13,813 nucleotides of DNA from Deltaproteobacteria bacterium (GTDB lineage Bacteria; Desulfobacterota; Binatia; DP-6). The stretch lies in assembly GCA_005879245.1 (NCBI GenBank), contig VBLA01000038.1:1-13813 (forward strand), read 5' to 3'. This document shows positions 5,883-13,806 of the stretch, piece by piece. Each line of letters begins with the position of its first letter. The first letter of the stretch is position 1. The notes beneath the pieces are model-generated. The model was not told the origin of the DNA and ran no database searches. It saw only the letters and a list, made by a program, of their open reading frames with translations. The translations under genes and the position numbers were made by a program.

Positions 5883-6737
5883 ATGCAGCCGCTCGCCGGC
5901 CGCGTGGCGATCGTGACGGGTGCGGGGCGCGGACTCGGCCGCGCGTATGCCCGGGCGCTCGCCGCCGCGGGCGCGCGCGTCGTCGTCAACGACGTCGGTT
6001 GCGGGCTCGACGGGCGAGGCGCAGACACCGGCGTCGCTGCCGCGGTGGTGGAGGAGATTCGCGCCGCGGGCGGTGAGGCCACGCCGAGCCTGGAGCCGGT
6101 CGGGACGGTGGCAGCCGGCGAGGCGATCGTCCGGACGGCCCTCGAGGCCTTCGGTCGGCTCGACGTCCTGGTGAACAACGCGGGCATCACGGCTAGGCAT
6201 CCCATCGAGGCGTTCCCGGAGGACGCCTGGGCACGGATCGTGGCCGTGCACCTGACGGGGACCTTCGCCTGTGCGCGCGCCGCCTTCGCCACCATGCGAA
6301 CCGCAGGGCGGCGTGGGCGCATTCTCAACACGACCTCCGGCGCGGCTCTCGATCACGTGTACCCCGGCACTGCGGCCTACGCGGCGGCGAAGGGTGGCGT
6401 GGTGAGTCTCACCCGCGTCATCGCCGCCGAGGGCGCTCCGCACGGCATCACCTGCAACGCCATCGCTCCGCTCGCCCGGACCCGCATGAGCACGGCCTTT
6501 CTCGGAGCCGAGGACGAGGAGCCGACGGCCCTCGATCCGGCGGCGCTCGGGCCGCTCGTCGTGTACCTCGCCTCGGAAGCCAGCGCGGGGGTGAGCGGCG
6601 CCGTCTTCACCTTCCGCCGGGGACGGATTGGCATCGGCCGCCTCGATGTCAGGGAGGAGATCGCTCCGCGCGACGCGGGGTGGACGCTCGACGAGCTGCA
6701 CGCGCGGCTGCCGATGCTCCTCGGGCCCGCGGGCTGA
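5883..6737 (+). CDS. SDR family dehydrogenase (MFE-2-like type)
   Basis: A 284-residue SDR. The cofactor motif TGAGRGLG is at 12-19. The segment VVVNDVGCGLDGRG (33-46) has an Asp after strand 2 that usually indicates NAD(H). NNAG is at 98-101, S152 and YAAAK (Y166, K170) form the active site, and CNAIAPLARTRM is the substrate-loop entry. The long insert after strand 2 and the C-terminal WTLDELHARLP extension resemble the hydroxyacyl-CoA dehydrogenase part of peroxisomal multifunctional enzyme type 2 and its actinobacterial/proteobacterial single-domain relatives. A role in acyl-CoA or sterol-side-chain beta-oxidation is therefore possible. The start at 5883 has only weak GGAG support, but TTGACG lies 35 nt upstream. 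It diverges from the 55-residue gene. Confidence 0.9.
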   Translation: MQPLAGRVAIVTGAGRGLGRAYARALAAAGARVVVNDVGCGLDGRGADTGVAAAVVEEIRAAGGEATPSLEPVGTVAAGEAIVRTALEAFGRLDVLVNNAGITARHPIEAFPEDAWARIVAVHLTGTFACARAAFATMRTAGRRGRILNTTSGAALDHVYPGTAAYAAAKGGVVSLTRVIAAEGAPHGITCNAIAPLARTRMSTAFLGAEDEEPTALDPAALGPLVVYLASEASAGVSGAVFTFRRGRIGIGRLDVREEIAPRDAGWTLDELHARLPMLLGPAG

Positions 6738-6758
6738 CGGACCTACGCGGTCGTCAGC

Positions 6759-6795
6759 TTGACCCGTCTCCGCGACCCGTGTTTCTAGGTCGCCG
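6759..6795 (+). promoter_or_regulatory. candidate promoter of the secreted hydrolase gene
   Basis: TTGACC at 6759-6764 is followed after 17 bp by TTTCTA (6782-6787), a poor -10 match but the most AT-rich hexamer in the 58-bp gap. Transcription would start within a few bases of the ATG at 6796. The AGGT at 6787-6790 could still act as a weak ribosome site if the start is further upstream. Confidence 0.3.
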
Positions 6796-9162
6796 ATGCC
6801 GACCTCCCGACTCACCGTGGTGCCCGTTCTCCTCGTCGTGGCTCTCGCGGGGTCGCTCCACGCTGCCCCTGACGCCTGTCGCGCCCGTGCCTCCGCGCTG
6901 GGCGACGCCAAGGCGATCGCCGGCGTGCGCGGCGCGATCGCGCGCCAGTGTCCATGCGCCAGCTTCGACGGGTCGAGCAAGGCGAAGGGGCACGGCCGGT
7001 TCGTCAAGTGTGCAAATGCCGTCATCGACGACGCCGCGGACGGAACGCCGCTCTTGGGCACGTTCACACTCCGCCGGCAGTGCCGGAGCGAGGTGAGGAA
7101 GATCTACGCCACCGCCGCCTGCGGCGATGCGGCACCACGGGTGATGTGCTGCGCGGCGAAGCCCACGAGCGGGAAGAAGAAGGCGAGCGCGGAGAACGCC
7201 GCGCAGTGCGTCGACTCGTCGAACGGCCATGTCGTGCGGCACGCCTGCCATGCCTCGCCGTTCGCCGTCGACGCGTGCAGCTTCAACGCGACCAACGATT
7301 GCGTGACCCTGGTCGTCCAGGAGACCGTCGACGTTCCGAGCCAGGCGAAGCCGGCGAACACGCCCGGGAGCCCGGCGGTCGTGGTCACGAACACGAAGCT
7401 GCTCACGCAGTTCGGCGGTGGCAGCTTCAGCCTGAACAACGCCCGCTATACGCGACATCGGCTCGCGGGGGCAGCGGAGCCTCCCGACGCGATACTCATC
7501 CTGGTGCCCGGCTTCGAGGGCGGCGCCGGCGACTTCAAGATCCTGGCGGAGAACGTCCTTGCTCGCGCCCAGGCAGAAGGCTTCGTGCTCGAGGTGTGGG
7601 CCTTCGATCGGCGTACGAACCAGCTCGAGGACACGGTCGGCCTCGACATCGCAGAGGAATTCTCGAGCCCGGAGATTGCGCTCGACTGGCTCTACGGCGG
7701 CGAGCTGGGACTGACTCTGCATCCGCTCCTGGTGAGCGGACCGAACCGGCGGGGGATCTTCTACGATCCGCAGGCCGACGTACCGTTCATCGCCAGCTGG
7801 ACCAACCTCGTCTTCTCACGCGACATCGACGCCGTCGTCGAGGTGGCTCGCACCGTGGCTCGGAACCAGAACGTCTTCCTCGGGGGGCACTCGGCCGGCA
7901 CCGGCTTCACGGCGCGCTATGCCGCCACCGACTTCAACCTGACCGGCGTCGGGCCCGCGGATCCTGGTTATGCCAAGCTTCGTGGCCTCGTCCTCCTCGA
8001 GGGTGGCGGCGGTTCGACCGGCGGCGCGCCGCTCACGGCCGACACGCTCGATCGCATCGAGGCCAAGTTCGACGGCGGGCTCTACGGTGCAGTGCGCGAC
8101 AACGCACCCCGCTGCGTCGATGGCGTCACCCCCTGCACGATCGCCACGGAGGCAGTGGACTGCGGCGTGGAGGTACCTCCCAAGTGCACGCTGCCCACCA
8201 CGGCGTACGCCATCGTGCCGGGACTGCTGAACCCCCGCATCCTGTCGGCCGGTGAGCTGACCGCGCTCCAGGCAGTGCTCGACCCGGACGGCGGAGAGAA
8301 CCTCGTCCGGGTCGATCAGGGAGGCACCGGCAACAACGCGGTCGCCAAGGTCCCCGACCTCGCCTCCCTGGCGGCCCTGCCGCGCGCCACGGCCGACGGC
8401 GGCCTCGGCGAGTTTATCGACGACGACGGAATCGTGGCGTCCATCGCCTCGTTCGTGGCGACCTCCATCGGCGCGCCGGGACCCGTCGTCGGCGGGCTCC
8501 AGACATGGCAAGACATCACCGAAGGCCCGATGCCTCCCGCGGTCGTGCCCGACAACGGCCCGCCGCCGACCACGCTCCCGGGTACCCGGTGGGGTCGGGA
8601 GAAAGAGGTCACGCGCCTCGACCGGCTGATCGGGAACTTCTACAAGGGCCGCACCAACTTCACCGATCTGTACTATCCCAACGCGGGGCCGAGCGTGACG
8701 ACCGTGTCGGGGGGCTGCGCCGGGAGCGTCTGCTCGGTCGGGAACGTCGGCGCGGCATGCACCACGGACGGCCAGTGTTCGCAGGCTGTGGACCTCGATT
8801 CGACGGCGCTCTCGGTCGGTCGCGGCCGCCGCGACATCGAGAATCTCACCCAGGCGGCAAACGTCGACATTCCTGTGATCGCGTTCGGCGGCACCAACGG
8901 TCTGGCCACCGTGCCGGGGGCCTACAGGCCCTTCGGGACCAGCATCGGCGTGTGCACGGCCCCGAGCTGCAACGGTACGCCGCGGGTGGTGGATGCGTCC
9001 AGTCCGAACCCCGCATTCCCGACCTTCGGCGGCGTCGCGGGCGGCTACGAAATCGTGATGGCGGAGGGCTTCGCACACATCGACGTCGTCACCGCCGAGG
9101 ACGACGCCAACAATCCGATCCCGACCGCGCTCGTCGCCTTTCTGAAGCGGAACGCCCAGTGA
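6796..9162 (+). CDS. secreted alpha/beta hydrolase with cysteine-rich modules
   Basis: A 788-residue exported protein. Its signal peptide has a hydrophobic core at about 7-20 and cleavage near HAA/PD at 24. A cysteine-rich N-terminal module (28-169, about a dozen Cys including CPC and CC) resembles modules I recall from Binatia secreted proteins. Then follows an alpha/beta-hydrolase core: strand plus oxyanion loop ILVPGFEGGAGDF (235-247), nucleophile elbow GHSAG with Ser366, and candidate catalytic His761 in GFAHIDVV. A Cys-rich insert (CSVGNVGAACTTDGQC, 646-661) sits between core strands. The acid residue is not obvious after IPVIAFGGTNG, where one expects Asp. Such enzymes hydrolyse esters or lipids outside the cytoplasm; the substrate is unknown. 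It is about twice the usual family size because of inserts and the N-terminal module. Confidence 0.85.
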   Translation: MPTSRLTVVPVLLVVALAGSLHAAPDACRARASALGDAKAIAGVRGAIARQCPCASFDGSSKAKGHGRFVKCANAVIDDAADGTPLLGTFTLRRQCRSEVRKIYATAACGDAAPRVMCCAAKPTSGKKKASAENAAQCVDSSNGHVVRHACHASPFAVDACSFNATNDCVTLVVQETVDVPSQAKPANTPGSPAVVVTNTKLLTQFGGGSFSLNNARYTRHRLAGAAEPPDAILILVPGFEGGAGDFKILAENVLARAQAEGFVLEVWAFDRRTNQLEDTVGLDIAEEFSSPEIALDWLYGGELGLTLHPLLVSGPNRRGIFYDPQADVPFIASWTNLVFSRDIDAVVEVARTVARNQNVFLGGHSAGTGFTARYAATDFNLTGVGPADPGYAKLRGLVLLEGGGGSTGGAPLTADTLDRIEAKFDGGLYGAVRDNAPRCVDGVTPCTIATEAVDCGVEVPPKCTLPTTAYAIVPGLLNPRILSAGELTALQAVLDPDGGENLVRVDQGGTGNNAVAKVPDLASLAALPRATADGGLGEFIDDDGIVASIASFVATSIGAPGPVVGGLQTWQDITEGPMPPAVVPDNGPPPTTLPGTRWGREKEVTRLDRLIGNFYKGRTNFTDLYYPNAGPSVTTVSGGCAGSVCSVGNVGAACTTDGQCSQAVDLDSTALSVGRGRRDIENLTQAANVDIPVIAFGGTNGLATVPGAYRPFGTSIGVCTAPSCNGTPRVVDASSPNPAFPTFGGVAGGYEIVMAEGFAHIDVVTAEDDANNPIPTALVAFLKRNAQ

Positions 9163-9227
9163 CTCGCGCGAGCCGCTGCGCCAAACGTGCCTTGACACCG
9201 CCACGAACCGCGTGCGACGCGAGGCGC

Positions 9228-10016
9228 ATGGAGCGCGCGGAACTGCTCACCCTGATGGACCTCAACTGGATGGAGATGGTGCGGGAGATCGCACGCGTCA
9301 CGCCGGGCGGGTGGGTCGTGGAGACCGAAGGGCTCGTCATGTGCGGCAGCCCGCGCGGCACGATCGTCGCGAACATGGCGATCGTCGCGGGGCGGGTCGA
9401 GGTCGCTGCCGTGCGCGCCGCGACCGAGCGCTGCTTCCGGCGCGTGGGCCTGCCCTTCTCGGTGATGACGCGCGATCACGCCGACGCCGCGTTGCAGGCA
9501 GAGCTCGCGCGGGGGGGCTTCCGCGAGGTCGAGCTGCTCACCACTCCCGCCATGGTGTTCTTCGCCGGTGGCGGCACGCCGCCCTCTCCGCCGCCGCACG
9601 TCGACATCCGGTCCGTGGTCGACGACCAGGGGCGGGAGGCCTACGCACGGGTCATGGCGGAGGCGTATGGCGTCTACGGCGCTCCGAAGACGTCGATCCT
9701 CTCGCACTTCGCGCCCCTCGCGAGCGTGATCGGGCCGACCAAGCAGGCCTTCCTCGCGTACCGGAACGGCCTGCCGGTGGCGGGCGCCATCCTCTACCTC
9801 TCGCACGGCGTGGGTGGCGTCGGATGGGTGGGGACGCTGCCGAGCGAGTTCGGCCGGGGCTACGGGTCGGCCGTGACGTGGAAGGTGGTGACGGAGGGTC
9901 TCGGGCGCGGCGCCCGTTTCATGAACCTGCAGGCGTCACCGATGGGCGCGCCCGTCTATCGCCGCATGGGCTTCACGACCCCGACGCACTACCGTGCCTT
10001 CCTCCCGGTGGACTGA
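9228..10016 (+). CDS. GNAT-family N-acetyltransferase-like protein
   Basis: A 262-residue cytosolic protein. The second half (about 125-258) has a GNAT fold, with the acetyl-CoA loop EFGRGYGSAVT (207-217) following the strand GVGWVGTLP, and the C-terminal NLQASPMGAPVYRRMGF (233-249) typical of the last GNAT helix and strand. The N-terminal half looks like a second, degenerate GNAT-like lobe (VETEGLVMCGSPRGTIVANMAI, split over strands), as in two-lobed acetyltransferases. The acceptor substrate is unknown. ATG 9228 has GAGG 4 nt upstream and TTGACA 36 nt upstream. An in-frame extension to 8505 is antisense-free but overlaps the hydrolase gene and is rejected. Confidence 0.8.
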   Translation: MERAELLTLMDLNWMEMVREIARVTPGGWVVETEGLVMCGSPRGTIVANMAIVAGRVEVAAVRAATERCFRRVGLPFSVMTRDHADAALQAELARGGFREVELLTTPAMVFFAGGGTPPSPPPHVDIRSVVDDQGREAYARVMAEAYGVYGAPKTSILSHFAPLASVIGPTKQAFLAYRNGLPVAGAILYLSHGVGGVGWVGTLPSEFGRGYGSAVTWKVVTEGLGRGARFMNLQASPMGAPVYRRMGFTTPTHYRAFLPVD

Positions 10017-10021
10017 GGAGC

Positions 10022-10186
10022 ATGGCCCACGGGCTCTCGGTCCCGCTTTCCTGCCTGCTCGTCTTCGTCGCCTGGACCATCGCCCTCGTCCTGGCACTGA
10101 CGGTCGTGAGGCTTCGCCATCTCCGGTGTGGTGGGAGCGTCCGTGACTTCGGTGTCCCGGATGACCGTCGTTGGAGCGCCGCCTGA
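10022..10186 (+). pseudogene. truncated MAPEG-family membrane protein
   Basis: A 54-codon reading frame beginning MAHGLSVPLSCLLVFVAW, with one clear membrane helix (about 8-29). It continues as VRLRHLRCGGSVRDFGVPDDRRW, which matches the first helix and following loop (F..GVP..D..YWR) of MAPEG proteins such as microsomal glutathione S-transferase relatives. Those proteins have about 130-140 residues and four helices; here the frame ends just where the RAH.N..EN segment should follow. The start overlaps an AGGAG placed very close, 5 nt after the GNAT stop. I infer a gene cut by a deletion that brought the next gene up against it. A genuine single-helix protein is the less likely alternative. 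Confidence 0.5.
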
Positions 10187-10731
10187 CGCGGGCAGCGGAG
10201 CCGCGTCCGCTGCGGCGTCGTGAACCGCTCGCGGCGCGCTTGCACTGCATTCCGCGCTGGATTCGACCGGTCCAGGGCGCCATCATCCGGGTGTTCCGCC
10301 GGTACTTCGAGCAGGCGCCCGGCTGGGTCCTGCTCACCACCACGGGGCGCCGGACGGGCCTGCCGCGTGAGGTGCTGCTGCCCTGCGAGCGGACGCGCGA
10401 CATGCTGATCGTGATCTCGACGTACGGGCGGCGGTCCGACTGGATCCGCAACATCGGTCACCACTCCGAGGTCCGTGTCACCTGCGCGGGGTGGGTCGTG
10501 TGGGCCGAGGCCGACATCGTCGAGGCGCTCGAGGCAAAGCGGGCACTCGTCACGGCGCATCCGTTCTTCGTGCCGGCGCCGTTCGCGGCCCTGAACTTCC
10601 TCCATCGCACGCTGCTCCGCCCGGCCTCGGTGGCGTTCCTCCGTTGGTGGGTCCGGAGCCGTCCGGTGGTCGTCATCCGACCGCGACGTGACACGGCTGC
10701 ACCGCCCGCCGAGACGCGGCGCGGTGGGTAG
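10171..10731 (+). CDS. deazaflavin (F420)-dependent nitroreductase-family protein (DUF385 type)
   Basis: A 186-residue protein of the split-barrel DUF385/F420H2-dependent quinone-reductase type. Its core is PGWVLLTTTGRRTGLPREV (50-68), then IVISTYGRRSDWIRNI (80-95) and VRVTCAGWVVWAEADIVE (101-118). A helical C-terminal segment follows (HPFFVPAPFAALNFLHRTLLRP) and then PVVVI. Family members use F420H2 to reduce quinones or nitro compounds. Several are of unproven cofactor, so F420 use is inferred from family. No ATG or GTG start precedes the conserved region. A TGA at 10162 blocks extension, leaving TTG 10171 as the first usable codon, which overlaps the end of the truncated MAPEG frame by 16 bp. 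The true start may have been lost with the MAPEG 3' end. Confidence 0.8.
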   Translation: MERRLTRAAEPRPLRRREPLAARLHCIPRWIRPVQGAIIRVFRRYFEQAPGWVLLTTTGRRTGLPREVLLPCERTRDMLIVISTYGRRSDWIRNIGHHSEVRVTCAGWVVWAEADIVEALEAKRALVTAHPFFVPAPFAALNFLHRTLLRPASVAFLRWWVRSRPVVVIRPRRDTAAPPAETRRGG

Positions 10732-10750
10732 CGCGCGACGCACGCCCCGC

Positions 10751-12667
10751 TCAGAGGCGGTACCGCTCGTGGAGGACGCACGTGCTCGTGACGAAAAGGA
10801 GCAGGGGGAAGAGCCGGTCGCGCGTCGCCTGATCCTGAATCGTCGGTACGCTGTCGAGGAGCGTCAGCACCGCTTGCCGGTCGAAGAAGGGTACGCGGGC
10901 GAGGGCCTGCCCGCGGAGCGTGTCCTGCACGAGCTCGAAGAGACCGCCCTTGAACACGATGGGTGCCATGAAGGGGTGCTTCTGGCGGCGGTAGACGGTG
11001 TCGGTCAGAAAGGGACGCGCCGCCTCGCGCAACACGTACTTCTCGGTCGTGCCGTGGATCTTCATCGTGATCGGCATCGCCACCACCGCCTCCACCAGAT
11101 GGTGGTCGAGAAACGGCGTGCGGCCCTCGATCGAGTGCGCCATCTCCATCCGGTCGCCGAGGAAGTTCAGGAGCTTGTTCGGGAAGACGGTCTTCGCCCA
11201 CAGGTACATCGACTGGTAGAGCGCCGCACGGCCTCTCATCTGCCCGGCGACGTCGAGGCGGTTCAGCATGACGCGGAAGGGGTCGCGCCCGGCGAACTCG
11301 GCCTTGAAATCGGGCGAGAGGAGCCCTTGTACGCGCGCGCCGCGCTCGGCGAACTGCTGCAGGGTGGTCGGTACGAAGCCGAGCGTTCGCTCGACGGCCT
11401 CGAGGGGGAGGGTCCGACCCACCACCCCGCTCCCGAACGTGCCGTAGAGCCTGTTCGCCTCGTCGAGCGCCGCGACGCGCTGCCGCGTCATGTCGGCGTC
11501 CGCGGCGGCGTCGTTCAGCAGCAGGTCCCGGCGAAAGGGCGGGTAGCCGGCCAGGATCTCGTCCGACCCCTCGCCCGTGAGGACCACCTTGAAGCCCGCG
11601 TCGCGCACCTTCTCGCTGAGCAGGTACTTGGCGACGCAGTTGGTGTTGAAGTGGATCATCTCGCAGTGCGCGATCGCGTCGGCATAGTGCCGCGCGAGCA
11701 TCTCCTCGGGCATGTGGAAGCGGTGGAAGTGCGCGCCAGCGTGGGCGGCCATCTCCGCGGCGATCGGGCCTTCGTCGAACGGGCCCTCCTCGAAGGCGAT
11801 GGTGAACGCCTCGACCGGATCGTCGCGTAGATCGGCGGCGATGCCGAGGATGGCGCAGGAGTCCAGGCCGCCGCTCACGTAGCACCCGACCGGCACGTCG
11901 GCGCGGAGCCGCAGGCGGATCGCCTCGCGCAGCTCGTCGCGCATCCGCTCGACGTGCTCCGCCTCGGTGCGGACCGGCGGCGGGGCGTCGAGTGTCGGGT
12001 AGTTCAGGTCCCAGTAACGAACGATCTGCGTGTGGTTGCGGCTCGCGACGAGGTAATGCGCGGGCGGAACCTGGTAGATCCCCTCGAAGAGCGAGCGGTC
12101 CCCGTCCAGGATGGCGTGCAGATCCTGGTAGAGGCTCTCGTGGTCCCAGCGCGCCGGGACCCCCGCCGCGAAGAGCGCCTTCGCCTCGGAGGCGAGGTAG
12201 AGCGTGTCGCGCCAGCGCGCATAGTAGAGCGGCTTGATGCCGAAGCGATCCCGCGCCGCGAAGACGAGGCCGTTCCGCTCGTCCCAGAGCACGAAGGCGA
12301 ACTCGCCGCGCAGGTGGCGGAGGCAGTGGGTGCCCTCCTCCTCGTAGAGGTGGAGAAGGATCTCGCTGTCGGATCGCGTACGCAGGCGGTGGCCGCGCAC
12401 GACGAGCTCGCGCTGGTAGCGAGCGTAGTCGTAGAACTCACCGTTCACGACGATGTGGAGCTGCTCATCCTCGTTGGCGATCGGCTGGTCGCCGGTGGTG
12501 AGGTCGATGATGCTGAGCCGCGCGTGCCCCATGCCCACCCGTCCGTGCGGCGCGATCCACTGTCGCTGCCCGTCGGGGCCGCGGTGGTACAGCGCCTTGG
12601 TGGCGCGCCCGAGCGCGTCGGCGGAGACCGGGCCGTCGCTGGAGAAGACCGTGACGATGCCGCACAT
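10751..12667 (-). CDS. asnB: asparagine synthase (glutamine-hydrolysing), AsnB type
   Basis: A 638-residue glutamine-dependent amidotransferase. The N-terminal glutaminase domain (1-215) has nucleophile Cys2 (MCGI), HRGPD (28-32), HARLSIID (48-55), VVNGEFYD (73-80) and RSDSE (98-102). The synthetase domain follows with the pyrophosphate loop SGGLDS (265-270) and later GEGSDEILAGYP and EGRTPFLD. All catalytic residues are intact. It would transfer glutamine nitrogen to an acyl-adenylate, aspartate in the simplest case; relatives of this length also amidate or cyclise specialised products, so the substrate is not certain. No Shine-Dalgarno precedes the ATG at 12667, but TTGACA is 37 nt upstream. 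It lies 64 bp after an exporter-like gene on the same strand. Its 3' end converges on the F420-type reductase with a 19-bp gap and no hairpin. Confidence 0.93.
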   Translation of the reverse strand: MCGIVTVFSSDGPVSADALGRATKALYHRGPDGQRQWIAPHGRVGMGHARLSIIDLTTGDQPIANEDEQLHIVVNGEFYDYARYQRELVVRGHRLRTRSDSEILLHLYEEEGTHCLRHLRGEFAFVLWDERNGLVFAARDRFGIKPLYYARWRDTLYLASEAKALFAAGVPARWDHESLYQDLHAILDGDRSLFEGIYQVPPAHYLVASRNHTQIVRYWDLNYPTLDAPPPVRTEAEHVERMRDELREAIRLRLRADVPVGCYVSGGLDSCAILGIAADLRDDPVEAFTIAFEEGPFDEGPIAAEMAAHAGAHFHRFHMPEEMLARHYADAIAHCEMIHFNTNCVAKYLLSEKVRDAGFKVVLTGEGSDEILAGYPPFRRDLLLNDAAADADMTRQRVAALDEANRLYGTFGSGVVGRTLPLEAVERTLGFVPTTLQQFAERGARVQGLLSPDFKAEFAGRDPFRVMLNRLDVAGQMRGRAALYQSMYLWAKTVFPNKLLNFLGDRMEMAHSIEGRTPFLDHHLVEAVVAMPITMKIHGTTEKYVLREAARPFLTDTVYRRQKHPFMAPIVFKGGLFELVQDTLRGQALARVPFFDRQAVLTLLDSVPTIQDQATRDRLFPLLLFVTSTCVLHERYRL

Positions 12668-12704
12668 GGCGCACGCCGTACCGTGTCTCTCTCGAGCGTG
12701 TCAA
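12668..12704 (-). promoter_or_regulatory. candidate leaderless promoter of asnB
   Basis: On the minus strand a perfect TTGACA (12704-12699) is followed after 18 bp by TACGGC (12680-12675). The expected transcription start then coincides with the A of the asnB ATG (12667). Absence of any ribosome site in this gap agrees with a leaderless message. The -10 hexamer itself is weak. Confidence 0.4.
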
Positions 12705-12731
12705 CGACGAACAGCCACCCCAGCAGAAGGC

Positions 12732-13806
12732 CTACTCGAGCCCACGCACCGGCGTTAGGACCCAGGCCGCGGCGGTGATGGCCAGCATCGCCACGCCGGC
12801 GAGCGCGCACGTCGTCCGCGGCCCGACGATGTCCGAGACGAATCCGGCCGCGAGGTTGCTGAGCGGTGCCATGCCGAGGAGGCCGAGCGAGTGGACCGAC
12901 AGCACCCGCGCCCGGTGGCTCGGGGACGCTGCCTCCTGGAAGAGCGCGCGGCTCGTGTTGAAGAAGAGTGAGTGGCAGATCCCCCACCCGACCATCACGG
13001 AGAGGAATTCCCGGAACGACAGGGGTGCATCGAGGGCCACGAGACAGGACGCGACCCCGAGCAGCGCCAGCAGGAACGCCAGCCCCTTGCGCCGCAGGCC
13101 GCCGCGCAGCAGCACCACGAGCGACCCGCCGATCGTGCCCGCGGTCAGCGCCATGACGACGAGCGACAGCTCGGTGATCCCTCCGTGATAGACGTCGCGG
13201 ACCATGAGCGGGCAGAGGACGATGAACGGCCCCATGAAAAAGAGACCGTATCGCCGGGGCGGGCGGGAGCCGCCACGCCATCACCACCCCCGCACCGAAC
13301 ACCGTCGCCTGGAGGCCGAGTGCGGCGGGGCTGCCAAGCCGCCCGCAGAACCCCGCGAGCCGGGCACCCACTGCCTGCGCCGCGAACTGCGCCAGCGCGG
13401 CGCCCGTGACCGCGCGCATCAGATCGCCGGCGGCGACCTCGGAGAGCAAGGCGTCCCGCGCGGGCTGGGCGAACGCCGCCAGCGTTCCCCACGACAGCCC
13501 GTAGAGGATCACGACCCCGAGGCTGAGGAGCCCGGTGCCGACCGCGAGACCCATGCCACCGGCGGCGACGGCCGCGAGCGCATGGAGCGCGACCATGAGC
13601 CGCCGGCGATCGAGACGGTCGGCGATGAGCCCGCCTAGGAGGAGGAACAGGAGCGCCGGCAGCGTCTGACACATCTGCGCCGTGCCCACCCACTGGGAGT
13701 CCTGGTGCAGCTCGCCGACGAGAAGCCACGCGAAGAGCACCTGTTGCATGCCCGCCCCGAGGAACCACGTTGCGACGCCGCCGATGAACCAGGCGTATCG
13801 GCCCAT
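12732..13806 (-). pseudogene. MFS transporter with internal deletion/frameshift
   Basis: The first frame (from 13806) encodes about 190 residues with six hydrophobic segments, including the MFS loop motif GGLIADRLDRRR (58-69) and AFAQPARDALLSE (111-123), and ends as MAWRLPPAPAIRSLF. The second frame (from about 13245, with ATG 13235) continues FFMGPFIVLCPLMVRDVY through the C-terminal helices to the stop at 12732. Together they match a 12-helix MFS_3/enterobactin-exporter-like protein. The loop after helix 6 and the start of helix 7, about 35-50 residues, are missing, so this is more than a one-base slip. The N-terminus may also extend past the window, since M1 lies where homologs have an internal residue. 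If intact in the organism, it would export a small molecule, perhaps linked to asnB downstream. Confidence 0.75.

Noticed and set aside
5723..6331. Long minus-strand frame giving a 258-residue form of the small 'MARF' protein
   Set aside because: It runs antisense into the second SDR, whereas a perfect ribosome site fixes the start at 5722.
7816..9204. A 462-codon minus-strand open frame opposite the secreted hydrolase
   Set aside because: No domain or motif; composition typical of the antisense of a GC-rich gene; the plus strand has signal peptide and GHSAG.
8505..9227. Long N-terminal extension of the GNAT-like gene
   Set aside because: It overlaps the hydrolase in a different frame and reads as arginine-rich shadow sequence; ATG 9228 has a plausible ribosome site.
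10688..11830. A 380-codon plus-strand frame opposite asnB
   Set aside because: It lies entirely antisense to a gene with an intact AsnB active site and shows no motif.
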